Of a stretch of DNA of 64,000 nucleotides, positions 9,701 to 17,765 are shown in pieces. The notes under the pieces are model-generated. The model searched no databases. It saw nothing but the letters and a program-made list of their open reading frames with translations, and was not told where the DNA came from. How positions within the stretch are numbered: the stretch's first letter is position 1; each line of letters starts with the position of its first letter. This DNA is from Candidatus Bathyarchaeia archaeon (GTDB lineage Archaea; Thermoproteota; Bathyarchaeia; Bathyarchaeales; Bathycorpusculaceae): positions 445,365 through 509,364 of the forward strand of contig CP166960.1 of assembly GCA_041447175.1 (NCBI GenBank), in the 5' to 3' direction. A program made the translations under genes and the position numbers.

Positions 9701-10014
9701 AGCGGGTTTTCTTTAACCTGTTCACAAATGCAGTTCAAGCAATGCCTAACGGGGGTAAGCTCACAATAAACGCCTTCGTTAAGAAGAATGATAAAGGGAA
9801 GAACCGTGTTCAGTTAGAAGTTGAAGACACAGGCGAAGGAATACCTGAAAGCATTAAACCAAAAATTTTCAGACCGCTGTTTACAACTAAATCCAAAGGG
9901 CAAGGTTTCGGCTTAGCGGTCTGTCGGCGTGTCATCGAAGCCCACGGTGGAATCATACTTTTTGATAGCCAAGAAGGGCGTGGGACTCGGTTTATTGTGG
10001 AGCTTCCCGCGTAA
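6772..10014 (+). CDS. Multi-PAS/GAF sensor histidine kinase
   Basis: 1,080-residue probably cytosolic sensor kinase with no evident membrane segment. Domain order is approximate: PAS ~20-130, PAS/PAC ~145-265, PAS ~270-395, PAS ~405-525, GAF ~540-690, PAS ~710-830, a short coiled coil, the phosphoacceptor helix with H870 in GHDLRNPLQ, and an ATPase domain with the N box FNLFTNAVQA and G boxes DTGEGIPE and GQGFGLAVCRR. There is no receiver domain and no response regulator adjacent, so it probably signals to a partner encoded elsewhere. ATG 6772 is chosen because GGGAGG precedes it by 8 nt; the frame also opens at TTG 6730. Confidence 0.92.
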   Translation: MPHVNNGSEGWLCSPENSFLSQLFANMMDGFAYCRVVFDSAGKAVNYVFLEVNSAFERLTGLKRVDILGKTVTDALLGTGKDPCEWIRVGEKATTTGKPAKFEACDTATGKWFSVSGFSLKKGYLVAIFEDITERRKLETSLRESERRLKRSQEIAHLGSWELDLVTRKLTWSDEVYRIFGLKPQAFEATYDAFLAAVYPDDRKKVDAAYCGSLSDDGNVYEVLHRIVRNDTGEVRYVHEKCEHIRDASGVVVRSVGMVHDVTEQKKAEQKLADSLKRERFLADLVRKTSVAVGVAYPDGRLGLVNSAFQELTGYSAQELKDIRWTDVLTPPEWWELEAQKLAQLQQTKTPVKYEKEYLRKDGSRVPIELVVHPFFDEAGRVTHYFGFITDITQRKKAEADLRESEVKYRTVADFNYDWEYWIAPDGKFVYVSPSCERITGYRADEFLQDPELFTKIILSQDKTKLGDHFDLLESGTPHELDFRIVTRDECIRWISHDCQTVYDDKGKWLGRRASNRDITERKHSEEALLKLNRHLRAISNSTQALMYAKTEEAYANKICDILINDCGYVLVWVGFAENNEAKTVRPIAYSGFDKEYIDELNVSWSRDTLRGRGPAGIVIRTGKPYVCRNLLEDPCFEPWRTNASCRGYKASISLPLTSFEGVTFGVLSIYSRTVDLFSDEEMTLLTELAHDFAYGIAVIRLRKERERTYELMRRQAALIDLNPNAIITRKIDGTITFWNRGAETLYGWTRKEAVGNNINLLLKTKLPQSLQSIIEAINLYKHWSGEILHYAKDGRELVMQSYWLAKFNQNGEISELIESNVDVTDRKQMQIKLEEYSAHLEELVHDRTIQLRDAERLTAIGETAGMVGHDLRNPLQTVIGEAFLAKEEVKHLPDSPTRRNLEENIGIIAEQIGYMDKIVSDLQDFVRPIIPDKKSVNLSKLLIASLDQINLPNNVKVQTNISENIPPVMVDSQLLKRVFFNLFTNAVQAMPNGGKLTINAFVKKNDKGKNRVQLEVEDTGEGIPESIKPKIFRPLFTTKSKGQGFGLAVCRRVIEAHGGIILFDSQEGRGTRFIVELPA

Positions 10015-10165
10015 CCTTTCACTCTTTTAGGATTAAGACACTTTGCCTTAAATGTAAACATCAGAGCACACGTTTACTTCCCATGAAAACATCAACTAAG
10101 AAATCGTTATGAAAACAATATAGCCTAGAACAACCATAGGCGCTTCGAAGAGGCGTACTCTACAG

Positions 10166-10828
10166 TTGCTGGTTGCAGGAATCGACGAAGCTGGAAGAGG
10201 CTGCGTAATTGGGCCACTAGTTGTCGCAGGATTAGCCGTCCAAGAAAAAAATATTGCCACCTTATCAGAGTTAGGTGTTAAAGACTCAAAACTTCTGCAC
10301 GCCAAAAAACGCGAGGAACTTGTTCCAAAAATCTTGCACTTAGTTGAAAAACATTTTGTGATGAAGGTTTCTCCGCTGGAAATCGACCGCGCCGTTGAAA
10401 GCAAACGCAGGCTTCACAAGTTGAACCGGCTTGAAGCGGAAACAATGGCGCGAATCGTAACGGAACTGGAACCTGACGTTGTTTACGTTGATGCCGCAGA
10501 TGTTGTAGCGGAACGGTTTGGGCAACACATAATGGAAGCCTCAACCTTCAAAACCCGCATTGTGAGCGAACATAAAGCCGACCAAAAATACACTGTGGTC
10601 TCCGCTGCAAGCATCATAGCCAAAGTTGAACGCGACAACACCGTTGCTGCTTTGCGAAGCGAATTTGGGGATTTCGGCACGGGGTACTTGGGTGACCCCA
10701 AAACCAAATTTTTCCTCATTCAATGGTTAAAAACAAACTTTGATTACCCTAATTGTGTACGCCAATCTTGGAAACCTGCAAAACAAGCCAAAGCTCAGCG
10801 GCACCTTAAACAGCAGACCCTTTTTTAA
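10166..10828 (+). CDS. rnhB: Ribonuclease HII
   Basis: 220-residue RNase HII, which cleaves the RNA strand of RNA-DNA hybrids and single ribonucleotides in DNA. Signature: GIDEAGRGCVIGPLVVAG at the N-terminus, with the acidic residues of the DEAGRG motif. A later ...YVDAAD segment and the SIIAKVERD motif complete the catalytic pattern. The start appears to be TTG 10166, since the DEAGRG motif begins only six codons later. It stands alone and is convergent with the broken regulator gene. Confidence 0.93.
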   Translation: MLVAGIDEAGRGCVIGPLVVAGLAVQEKNIATLSELGVKDSKLLHAKKREELVPKILHLVEKHFVMKVSPLEIDRAVESKRRLHKLNRLEAETMARIVTELEPDVVYVDAADVVAERFGQHIMEASTFKTRIVSEHKADQKYTVVSAASIIAKVERDNTVAALRSEFGDFGTGYLGDPKTKFFLIQWLKTNFDYPNCVRQSWKPAKQAKAQRHLKQQTLF

Positions 10829-11747
10829 AGTTTGGCGACAGGTTCCTCAGCTGAACGCATTTCCGATAACTCATCTAAATGGATACACAAAATGTCTTTG
10901 GCTGACGGTTCGTTTCTCTCCGTGACCAAAACAGGATAAGCCACTATAACTTTGCATATGCTTAAAATCTCGTTGACACGTTCATCAAGGAATTTCTCCC
11001 ATCCAGCCGCCACTGCCCCCAAAACCGCCAGCCGCTCTTCGGGCACGTTCAAAATGAAATCGAAGGGGCAGATGTACCTGGGAAATGTCGCAGTAGGCAA
11101 ATTTATGGAATACTTTTTTGAGCATACGCTGCTCCTCCATGGTCCGCTTTGATTTTCGCAGTAAACAGTGCCCGTTGCTTTTGAGTGGGTTGTAGTACGT
11201 CTATGGGTTTAGCAACTGGAACACCAAGTGCCTTTGCAAGGTTGTAGGCAGAAGCCACTGACGCCTTCGCCATTCCCCGTTCGTAGCCGTACAATGTCCT
11301 GCGGGAAACCCCAACAAGCTCTGCAAGCTTTCCTATCGAAAAATCACGTTCTTTACGCCGCTGCTCAACCAGCATGCCATCAACTTTCACCGAGTAGCCT
11401 CCTGGGTCTGCATAATCAGTGGAAACGCGGTATGTTCAGCAACATTGCGCAGCGCCTTGGGCATAACCACAAAAACGGAGTAGCGTGAATAAACCGTGTC
11501 ATCTTCCAGCATATATTGTGACCGCTGGCTGACAACAAGAGCTGCAGCAGAAACACGGTCAGCAATAACTTTGAGTTCGCGGCTTTCCTTAGCGGAGAAG
11601 GCATTCACCTCAGAGTAAACCTTCACTAAAGCTAATCGGTCACCTTTTTTGGCTGCAAAATCAAAACAGCTGCTCCGAGAACAACAAATTTGGGAAACCT
11701 CAAACTCGAGTCGACTAACGCTACCCTAAAGTGACAGCGTTTTCCAT
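10825..11747 (-). pseudogene. Archaeal HTH transcriptional regulator, broken by three frameshifts
   Basis: Matches a known ~310-residue archaeal HTH regulator family, but the pieces lie in different frames. The N-terminal fragment starts at ATG 11747. The middle continues through CSRSSCFDFAAKKGDRLALV (no start codon of its own) and LVKVYSEVNAF. A shift near 11405-11420 gives GGYSVKVDG and the HTH (IGKLAELVGVSRRTLYGYER). A third shift at a run of six A (11113-11118 on the minus strand) leads to the C-terminal domain (CPFDFILNVPEE...FLDERVNEIL). The summed length (~307 codons) equals an intact member. All other long genes here are uninterrupted, which favours real decay over poor assembly, although a homopolymer error is possible at one site. 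Confidence 0.75.
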
Positions 11748-11887
11748 CTCCCAATAATTAATGAGGCTGTAACACCAAAAAATTCAGTGCATCAAGAAAT
11801 ATAAGTCATACTTGCAAAGCTGGAACATCAAATTTAAAAAAGACTGTAAAAAATAAAGAAACCGCCAGAGAAATGGTTTGTCAAAAT

Positions 11888-12583
11888 TTATCTTTGAGCC
11901 ACAATCATCGCGTGTGCAATATCATACGGCTCCAAATCCACCACTTGCACCACGTGGAACCCGCGGTTTTTGAGTACTTTGGCTTCCATCTGGTAAACCT
12001 CCGCGGGCGCTTTGGATACGTCAATGCTTTGGGACTTTACTGCCAGCAGTACCCAGCCGCCCTCCTTGAGGAAAACGTCGGCGTTGTCTGCCAAAACCTT
12101 TGCTTGCTCAGGTTGTGCAATGTCGCAGTATAGTTCGTCCATTTTGCCCGAGATGAACATGCTGTACTTTTGGGGCATACGCGCATCAGCCAAAAACGGC
12201 GACATATTCGTCCGGTAAGCAACCACGTTAGTCACCAAGTCGCGTAGGCTACGCTGCGCAAACTCTACACAGTAAACCTGTCCCTCTTCGCCGACTATGT
12301 CGCTGATGTGGCTTGGTGTGGTTCCCGAAGCTGCACCCAAATACAAAACACGATGTCCAGCCGCAAACGGAACCGTCTTTAGCCCCTTCAGAATTGCGCC
12401 TGCCAGCTTGCTGCGAAACGCGTCCCACACACGGTACTCTACGCCGCCTACACGGAGCAGCCGCTCACCGTACACGTTTCGTCCAAGCGCAAAATTTTTC
12501 GTAGCTAACCGCTTCGCACCATCCTCCAAAACAACCTGGAAGATTTCCGCAAAATCGGGATGCGGTTTGACTTTAATCTGCAC
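11888..12583 (-). CDS. flpA: Fibrillarin, rRNA/tRNA 2'-O-methyltransferase
   Basis: 231-residue SAM-dependent methyltransferase of C/D box RNPs. N-terminal strands include KNFALGRNVYGERLL and EYRVWDAFRSKLAGAILKGL. The SAM site is VLYLGAASGTTPSHISDIVG, and the catalytic region includes DELYCDIAQPEQAKVL and LLAVKSQSID. I start it at GTG 12583, where the protein begins VQIKVKPHPDF like other archaeal fibrillarins. The frame is open further upstream, but that part lies in the RG-rich 3' end of nop5 and is its shadow. It overlaps nop5 by 11 bp, so the two are cotranscribed. Confidence 0.94.
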   Translation of the reverse strand: MQIKVKPHPDFAEIFQVVLEDGAKRLATKNFALGRNVYGERLLRVGGVEYRVWDAFRSKLAGAILKGLKTVPFAAGHRVLYLGAASGTTPSHISDIVGEEGQVYCVEFAQRSLRDLVTNVVAYRTNMSPFLADARMPQKYSMFISGKMDELYCDIAQPEQAKVLADNADVFLKEGGWVLLAVKSQSIDVSKAPAEVYQMEAKVLKNRGFHVVQVVDLEPYDIAHAMIVAQR

Positions 12584-13943
12584 GACTGCTTGGTCTCCGT
12601 TGCTTGTCGCCTTTGTAGTCGCGGCGGTTTTTGTCTTTGAATCTGCCGCCCTGTCGATCGCCACCGCGGAATCTGCCGCCGCCCCGTTTGTCCCTAAAGC
12701 CTCCGCCGCTTTTTCCTGCGCGGAAGTCTCTGCGGTCACGGAATTCCCGGGGGCGTTCTTGGAATTGGCGAGGTTTCTGCTCTTTCAATGGTGGTGGTTC
12801 AGGGTATTTCTGGCGGATTTCTTCGATGCGTTTGTCAAGGGCTTTTTTGAGTTTGTTACCCACGTATTCACCGTTGAAGGCGTCAATGCGTACCGCGATG
12901 GCGAGTTTGCCTGCGATGGCACGTGCGATTTTGCCGCGTTGCCACTTTTTCGCGTCGTGCACCAAGGTGTGCTGGAAAATCAAGCCGTGTTTAGGTGGAC
13001 GTGCACCCGTTTTTATGCTGCGAAACAGTGCCTTTTCTGCGCCTAAAACCTGCATGGTGCTTGCGGGGCGGCGGGACAAGTTTTGTAGTCCACCTGCGAT
13101 GGCTATGAGTCTTGCGCCCAGCAGTGAGCCGACGATGGTTTTGGTGTTAGGCGCAACTTCCTCCATGGTGTTCTCCAGGTAGGTTTCCATGTTTTCGCGG
13201 AGATGGTACATGTCAAGGATGTTGCGGCTAAGCGCTTGGACCTGTGCAAGGTCGGTTTCAGATAGGTCTGCGCCCATGCTGGATTCGGCTATGCGGTTGA
13301 TTTGTTCAGTTTTATTTTTCGGGAGGTCCTCTTTTTCAAGGGCTTCTAATGAGAAGTTTTCTCGTGTGCCAAGGTCAAGAACTAAGCGTGCGTAGGTTTC
13401 ATGTTTCTCGACCAGTCGGTCCAGTTCAGGGTAATGTACACCGTACCACTCGCGGAGTCTGCCCATGAACAAGTTTAAGGTGCGGTCAAGGTCGTCAAGG
13501 GTTTGTATTGCCTGGGCGATGATTAGGTCACGTTTTTGTGTTTCTCCTTTCACTTGGAGTTTGGCAACTTCTACGCTGACGTTATGGACCCAAAGGTTTA
13601 GGTCCTTGGCGTCTTTGGCAAAGCCGGTTTGGATGGCGATTTCCTGCATGTGACTATGTGCGCTTTGGACGTTTTGGGGAGATGCAGTTTCGGTGGCTAC
13701 GCCAAGTTTGGTTTGGGCTTGGCTGGCTACTGCTTGGTTTTCAAACGCGAAGGCGTCATACCCGCTTATTTGGAGCTGTTCAATTAAGGCTTGGGCTTCT
13801 TCAGAAAGTGTGTCCGGTTCTATTTTTGCGATTTTTTTGGCTGCTGCCTGTGGCTTTTTGGGGTACACCTTGCTTGCGGCTACTTTGCCGTCTTCGTCGA
13901 AAGCCACAACGCCGAAGGGAAACTGGATAAGGATTGCTTTCAT
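12573..13943 (-). CDS. nop5: Nop5 (Nop56/58), C/D box RNP scaffold, with RGG-like tail
   Basis: 456-residue scaffold that joins fibrillarin to L7Ae on C/D guide RNAs. The N-terminal domain is followed by a coiled coil (~120-240) and the Nop domain (~250-370: PNTKTIVGSLLGARLIAIAG, then LSRRPASTMQVLGAEKALF and PPKHGLIFQH). The last ~65 residues are an Arg/Gly/Asp/Lys-rich low-complexity tail (for example SGGGFRDKRGGGRFRGGDR). ATG 13943 begins the MKAILIQFPFG strand; 14 extra codons upstream look spurious. The 3' end overlaps flpA. Confidence 0.94.
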   Translation of the reverse strand: MKAILIQFPFGVVAFDEDGKVAASKVYPKKPQAAAKKIAKIEPDTLSEEAQALIEQLQISGYDAFAFENQAVASQAQTKLGVATETASPQNVQSAHSHMQEIAIQTGFAKDAKDLNLWVHNVSVEVAKLQVKGETQKRDLIIAQAIQTLDDLDRTLNLFMGRLREWYGVHYPELDRLVEKHETYARLVLDLGTRENFSLEALEKEDLPKNKTEQINRIAESSMGADLSETDLAQVQALSRNILDMYHLRENMETYLENTMEEVAPNTKTIVGSLLGARLIAIAGGLQNLSRRPASTMQVLGAEKALFRSIKTGARPPKHGLIFQHTLVHDAKKWQRGKIARAIAGKLAIAVRIDAFNGEYVGNKLKKALDKRIEEIRQKYPEPPPLKEQKPRQFQERPREFRDRRDFRAGKSGGGFRDKRGGGRFRGGDRQGGRFKDKNRRDYKGDKQRRPSSRAD

Positions 13944-14017
13944 CGTGATGGTCAACCTGTTAGTGTCACAAACGTAGTATTCCACACTGTTTGCTAATAA
14001 ATAGTTGCTGTATTGGT

Positions 14018-14728
14018 TTATTCTTTGTATGGGGTGGTTAGGATTTGTTTGACTTTGTTGGTTATTACTGGTCCTAATCCGTTGACGGTTTTGCTCCAGT
14101 CATCTACGTTAATGAGCGCGTTCTGCGGCGTCTGATATGACTTGAGGATAGCTGTAGCTTTTTCCCTGCCCACATTTGGCAAACTCGCAACAAAGTACAG
14201 TTGCGCCTCTGAAACCGTGTCATAATTCTTAAACGCATGCACCACAGGTGAGCGTTTCTCCACAACCTGCTCTTGACGCGCCGCAACGTAAAGAAAATCA
14301 ATGGTTTCTTTCTGGCTAGCAGTATTCACCATGGCAACACCATTTTTGGCGATGTTAAACATGGCGCCCCAAATGGCAGTGGGCTGGATTTTGCTGAACT
14401 TGTAAATCATGGGCATGTACCCCTCAATGAGCAGTAGCGATTTGGGGTAGGCTTCTTTGAGGCGGAAAATCTGTTCAAACAGGTACCTGCGGGTCAGCGT
14501 GTAGACGAAGTCTTGGACGGTTTTGCGTTCCACTGCACACTGGTCGCTGAGGACGTAGTCGCCTTTTTCAAGGTTCTCTGATTTGACGGTGACGCCTTTT
14601 TCGCGCAGTCCTTTGACTATTTTGGCTGCGCTGCTGGCTTCGCGGCAATCCACGATTATGGTGGGTTCTTCGGGGTCGCCTTGTTTTTTTTCTTTCGTGA
14701 ATGGAATGAGCGTTTCGGTGCCTGACAT
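14018..14728 (-). CDS. xpf: XPF/ERCC4-type structure-specific endonuclease, helicase-less
   Basis: 236 residues. The ERCC4 nuclease domain (~20-150) has the catalytic pattern GDYVLSDQCAVERKTVQDF (the ERKxxxD motif). It is followed by tandem helix-hairpin-helix segments (ASLPNVGREKATAILKSY, and NGLGPVITNKVKQIL). This is the short TACK-archaeal form that lacks the Hef helicase and normally works as a dimer with PCNA on flaps, forks and 3'-tailed junctions. Oriented with nop5-flpA but 75 bp away from nop5, with no coupling. Confidence 0.9.
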   Translation of the reverse strand: MSGTETLIPFTKEKKQGDPEEPTIIVDCREASSAAKIVKGLREKGVTVKSENLEKGDYVLSDQCAVERKTVQDFVYTLTRRYLFEQIFRLKEAYPKSLLLIEGYMPMIYKFSKIQPTAIWGAMFNIAKNGVAMVNTASQKETIDFLYVAARQEQVVEKRSPVVHAFKNYDTVSEAQLYFVASLPNVGREKATAILKSYQTPQNALINVDDWSKTVNGLGPVITNKVKQILTTPYKE

Positions 14729-14905
14729 GTCACTTCAACTCGCAAGGAACCATTTATGCTTTGGGTGACGTTAATTTTGTTTTGCTCCCACTCGAAGAGA
14801 CAGACCATTGCCCCATTGACTGTAGACTGAGTTTCTTGTTTTACATTTCCAAAAGGTGGTGTCTACCAAAAATTTAGCTGAATAACAAGAGAAAAAGAGG
14901 TTATG

Positions 14906-15877
14906 TTATTTTTGCTTGTTCATCAGTAGCAATGGTAGTCCTGTGAATAGGAAAATCAGGCACCACAGGTAGGGGTTGTGAGGGACAATCATCTCATACC
15001 ACGCGGAACGGTTAACGGCAAACCCCCCCGCAACAAAGTAAACCGCTACTGCAAAGGCAAAGTAGCTGCCAAAAGCCACGCTGACGGCACCCACGCGTTT
15101 GAGGTTTATCGGGTTAGGCTGTTTTTTGATAGCTGGATACGCAACTGCCAACCCAAACACTGCAATCAAAAACAACCCAAACACCGAGGAAGCGAAGCCT
15201 AAAAAGTTCATGGGCTCCAGCACCAAATCCACTCCCCATGTGCCTATCATGCCTGCCCACTGCATCGTGGAGTTAAACCAGAAAACCACAAACAAATACG
15301 CCACCGCGACAATGCCGCTCCACCGCAAAAGCTCTGCCTTCGCTGCGTCGTGAACGACAAGGGACCGCAACTTAAACAGCACCGGAGGCATCACCAGCAC
15401 CATGGCTAAACATGCCACGCCCGCAACAAAGAAAACCTCTGGCACGGGGGTTACCTCAAAGTACCAGACGTTGCCTCCTGTGGATGGGAACACCAATCCC
15501 AGCCACGCAGATGGGATAAACATGAGGAAGTAGCCTGCTTCTAAAGCCAGCGCGGCGGCGAGTTTGCGGCGAATTTGTGGCCACGCTTGGTTACCTTTTC
15601 GCCAAAACAGGAATGCACAGTAGACCGCAAGGATGCTTGCGCCAAAGCGAAGGACGCTGCCTACGCCTCCGCCGAGTTCACTGGAGTAGAAGGTGGCTAT
15701 CCACCATGGCATCTCCATCAGGGCAGAGTATGTGGGAAAATTGCTGATGAGTTCATTGGCAAAATAGTAGCTTATGATTACGTCGTATAAGGCAAGAACA
15801 AAATATGCGCAGACTGCAATCAGGATTAGAAGTGCGGGTGAAAACCATTTCTGTTTAGCCTCTGGGTCCATGCTCAT
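14906..15877 (-). CDS. Multi-pass membrane protein of unknown function
   Basis: 323 residues with about eight hydrophobic helices (for example FSPALLILIAVCAYFVLALY near the N-terminus) and short charged loops. No catalytic motif is recognised. ATG 15877 is preceded by AGGTG at about 8 nt. The frame extends 29 codons further upstream, but those are polar and lack a ribosome site. It lies 112 bp after another membrane protein gene on the same strand; a joint transcript is possible. Confidence 0.75.
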   Translation of the reverse strand: MSMDPEAKQKWFSPALLILIAVCAYFVLALYDVIISYYFANELISNFPTYSALMEMPWWIATFYSSELGGGVGSVLRFGASILAVYCAFLFWRKGNQAWPQIRRKLAAALALEAGYFLMFIPSAWLGLVFPSTGGNVWYFEVTPVPEVFFVAGVACLAMVLVMPPVLFKLRSLVVHDAAKAELLRWSGIVAVAYLFVVFWFNSTMQWAGMIGTWGVDLVLEPMNFLGFASSVFGLFLIAVFGLAVAYPAIKKQPNPINLKRVGAVSVAFGSYFAFAVAVYFVAGGFAVNRSAWYEMIVPHNPYLWCLIFLFTGLPLLLMNKQK

Positions 15878-15989
15878 TTTGTACACCTGTTTTTGTTTAG
15901 GTGACTGTGGTTCTAATGGTTCACTGTGGAACAGTTTGTTCCTACAGCGGAACAGCATCCCCAAAATTTTTGATAACTCAAGAGGCCAG

Positions 15990-16685
15990 TTAATGATGGA
16001 GGTCTTCGTATTCTGTTTTGAGTTTAAGCCAGATTTTTCCTATCGCTGACCCAAAACTTGTGAAAACCGTAACAACTAACGTTTCGATGAGGACAAGATT
16101 TGCTGCGGTTAACCACTGCGGGTTATCAATCACGAAAATAGTGATGGCTGCCGCGAAGTAAAGCCCCACAAACCCCATGGCAAGCTGAGCGATATGCAGA
16201 AATTTCCGAGCCTGACATGCTTTTGCCTTAAGCCATCTCACCCAACGAAAAGTTAGTCGGTTCACATCAGGCAAATCGTCCAGCACCAGCGAGAGCCCTC
16301 CCAACATGAAGAACCGTCCAACGTTAACCGAAAGATTGGTGGAGTTTATCAGAAACATGTTGAGAAGCGAAACCGACGTGCCTAGCATGATCCAAACTGC
16401 TGAGAGGAACATGACAAAGAATCCGTAAACGTAGTGATGGAACCATAAGCGTCCTGTGTGGACCTTGCCAAAGTTTGCTGAAGGGAAAATATTCAAAATC
16501 GCCGCCACTATAAGCAGCCAAAAAAGGGCGCCACTGTGCACGTAAGGCGCGAAGGGTTCCCAGTGTGGGTATGCAGCATAGTAGCCTGACAGGATGCCTA
16601 CGGCATAGGAAATGGTGACTAACGCATTAAAAATTAAGAATATACCCAAGATTTTGCGGCCGTAAACCGATATTGCGCGGTGCAC
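15990..16685 (-). CDS. Multi-pass membrane protein of unknown function
   Basis: 231 residues, start GTG. About six hydrophobic helices are visible, including ILGIFLIFNALVTISYAVG and FVGLYFAAAITIFVI. His residues occur together in RLWFHHYVYGF. No family was recognised. It is first in a leftward pair with the next membrane gene and divergent from the NERD gene, sharing a ~230-bp AT-rich upstream region. Confidence 0.72.
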   Translation of the reverse strand: MHRAISVYGRKILGIFLIFNALVTISYAVGILSGYYAAYPHWEPFAPYVHSGALFWLLIVAAILNIFPSANFGKVHTGRLWFHHYVYGFFVMFLSAVWIMLGTSVSLLNMFLINSTNLSVNVGRFFMLGGLSLVLDDLPDVNRLTFRWVRWLKAKACQARKFLHIAQLAMGFVGLYFAAAITIFVIDNPQWLTAANLVLIETLVVTVFTSFGSAIGKIWLKLKTEYEDLHH

Positions 16686-16916
16686 TAGTCGAAATCCACC
16701 CTTTTTTGCATCTCGATTTGTATGGGTTTAATGCATTATAGTTTGTGGTGAACCCTTTAATTCTGTTATGGTTTTTTGCTCCTAAACGGAAGGTGCATAA
16801 TCGAAAATCTGGGTTCACACGAGTTGTCCACAACCACTTTTCCGCCAAATGTCCTTGCATCTTGAGCGTTATCGGGAATCGGCATACTGAAATACTTTGA
16901 CGCCTGTTTGCTTACA

Positions 16917-17642
16917 ATGCGCAAGCTCAAGTCATCCAACAATTACCTGCGGAATCAAACTTGGAAAAACCTGTCAGCAACCATTCTATGCATCGTCGGG
17001 TTTGTGGCTCTTGTTTTTTTGGCTGCCTTCGAAAAGTTGGTGGGTTGGAGTTGGCCCGTGGATTTTTTTGAGCTTGCGGCTTTGTTGGGCTCCTTGGTTC
17101 CTTTGGGTGGAGCCTTTTTTTTCTGGGGCAAATACCGTGTTTTCAAAGGGGGCTTGGAGGGAGAAAAACGTGTAGCTAAAACTTTAAGCTCAGCATTATC
17201 CAACAAGTTTTACCTGCTAAGCGGTGTGGCTTTTGGACGTGGCGACGTCGACCAAATTGTGGTTGGACCTAACGGCGTGTTTGTGCTTGAAACCAAAAAT
17301 TGGAGCGGCAAAATAGGCTGTTCTGGAGATGATTGGCAAAGAAACAAGGGTGGCAAATTCAAAGGTAGCCCAAGCATGCAGCTTAAACGTAACGTTTCCC
17401 AAGTTAAAACGGTAATCGGCAATTCAGAATTCAAAGCGTTAAATATTCCTGTTGTGGGAATTCTTGTCTTTGCAAACAGGCACGCTGACCTGCATTTAAA
17501 CCGTCCAACCGTCGCCGTAACTAAACTGGATAAGTTAGTTCGGTACATACTGCAGTTTCCCGAAAGAGACGACTTTTCAGGTAACCTGCCTCGGCAGCTT
17601 GGGAAAGAGCTTCTTAAAAATGCCCGTAAATCAAGCACCTGA
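16917..17642 (+). CDS. NERD-domain protein with N-terminal membrane hairpin
   Basis: 241 residues. Two membrane helices (~20-75) precede a NERD (nuclease-related) domain: EGEKRVAKTLSSALSNKFYL, then GDVDQIVVGPNGVFVLETKN with the D...E.K pattern of the PD-(D/E)xK fold. This could be a membrane-tethered nuclease or a nucleic-acid-binding remnant; NERD proteins are experimentally poorly defined. ATG 16917 is preferred over TTG 16908. Confidence 0.82.
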   Translation: MRKLKSSNNYLRNQTWKNLSATILCIVGFVALVFLAAFEKLVGWSWPVDFFELAALLGSLVPLGGAFFFWGKYRVFKGGLEGEKRVAKTLSSALSNKFYLLSGVAFGRGDVDQIVVGPNGVFVLETKNWSGKIGCSGDDWQRNKGGKFKGSPSMQLKRNVSQVKTVIGNSEFKALNIPVVGILVFANRHADLHLNRPTVAVTKLDKLVRYILQFPERDDFSGNLPRQLGKELLKNARKSST

Positions 17643-17765
17643 CTCTCTCATCCCATCTAAACATTTGTTGTTGGCAGTGATTGTTCTTGTTTTTTCCGCT
17701 TTGAAATAACAAAAAATAAATTAATGTTGGCGTAGCCTACAGTTACAATTTGAGGGGGCTCTATA

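Noticed and set aside
12584-12739. N-terminal extension of fibrillarin
   Set aside because: These codons are Ala/Thr-rich and coincide with the RG tail of nop5 in another frame; the family start fits GTG 12583.
12297-13046. Long plus-strand frame of ~249 codons opposite flpA and nop5
   Set aside because: It lies antisense to two clearly recognised genes and reads as a composition-driven shadow (Ser/Arg/Phe-rich, no family pattern).
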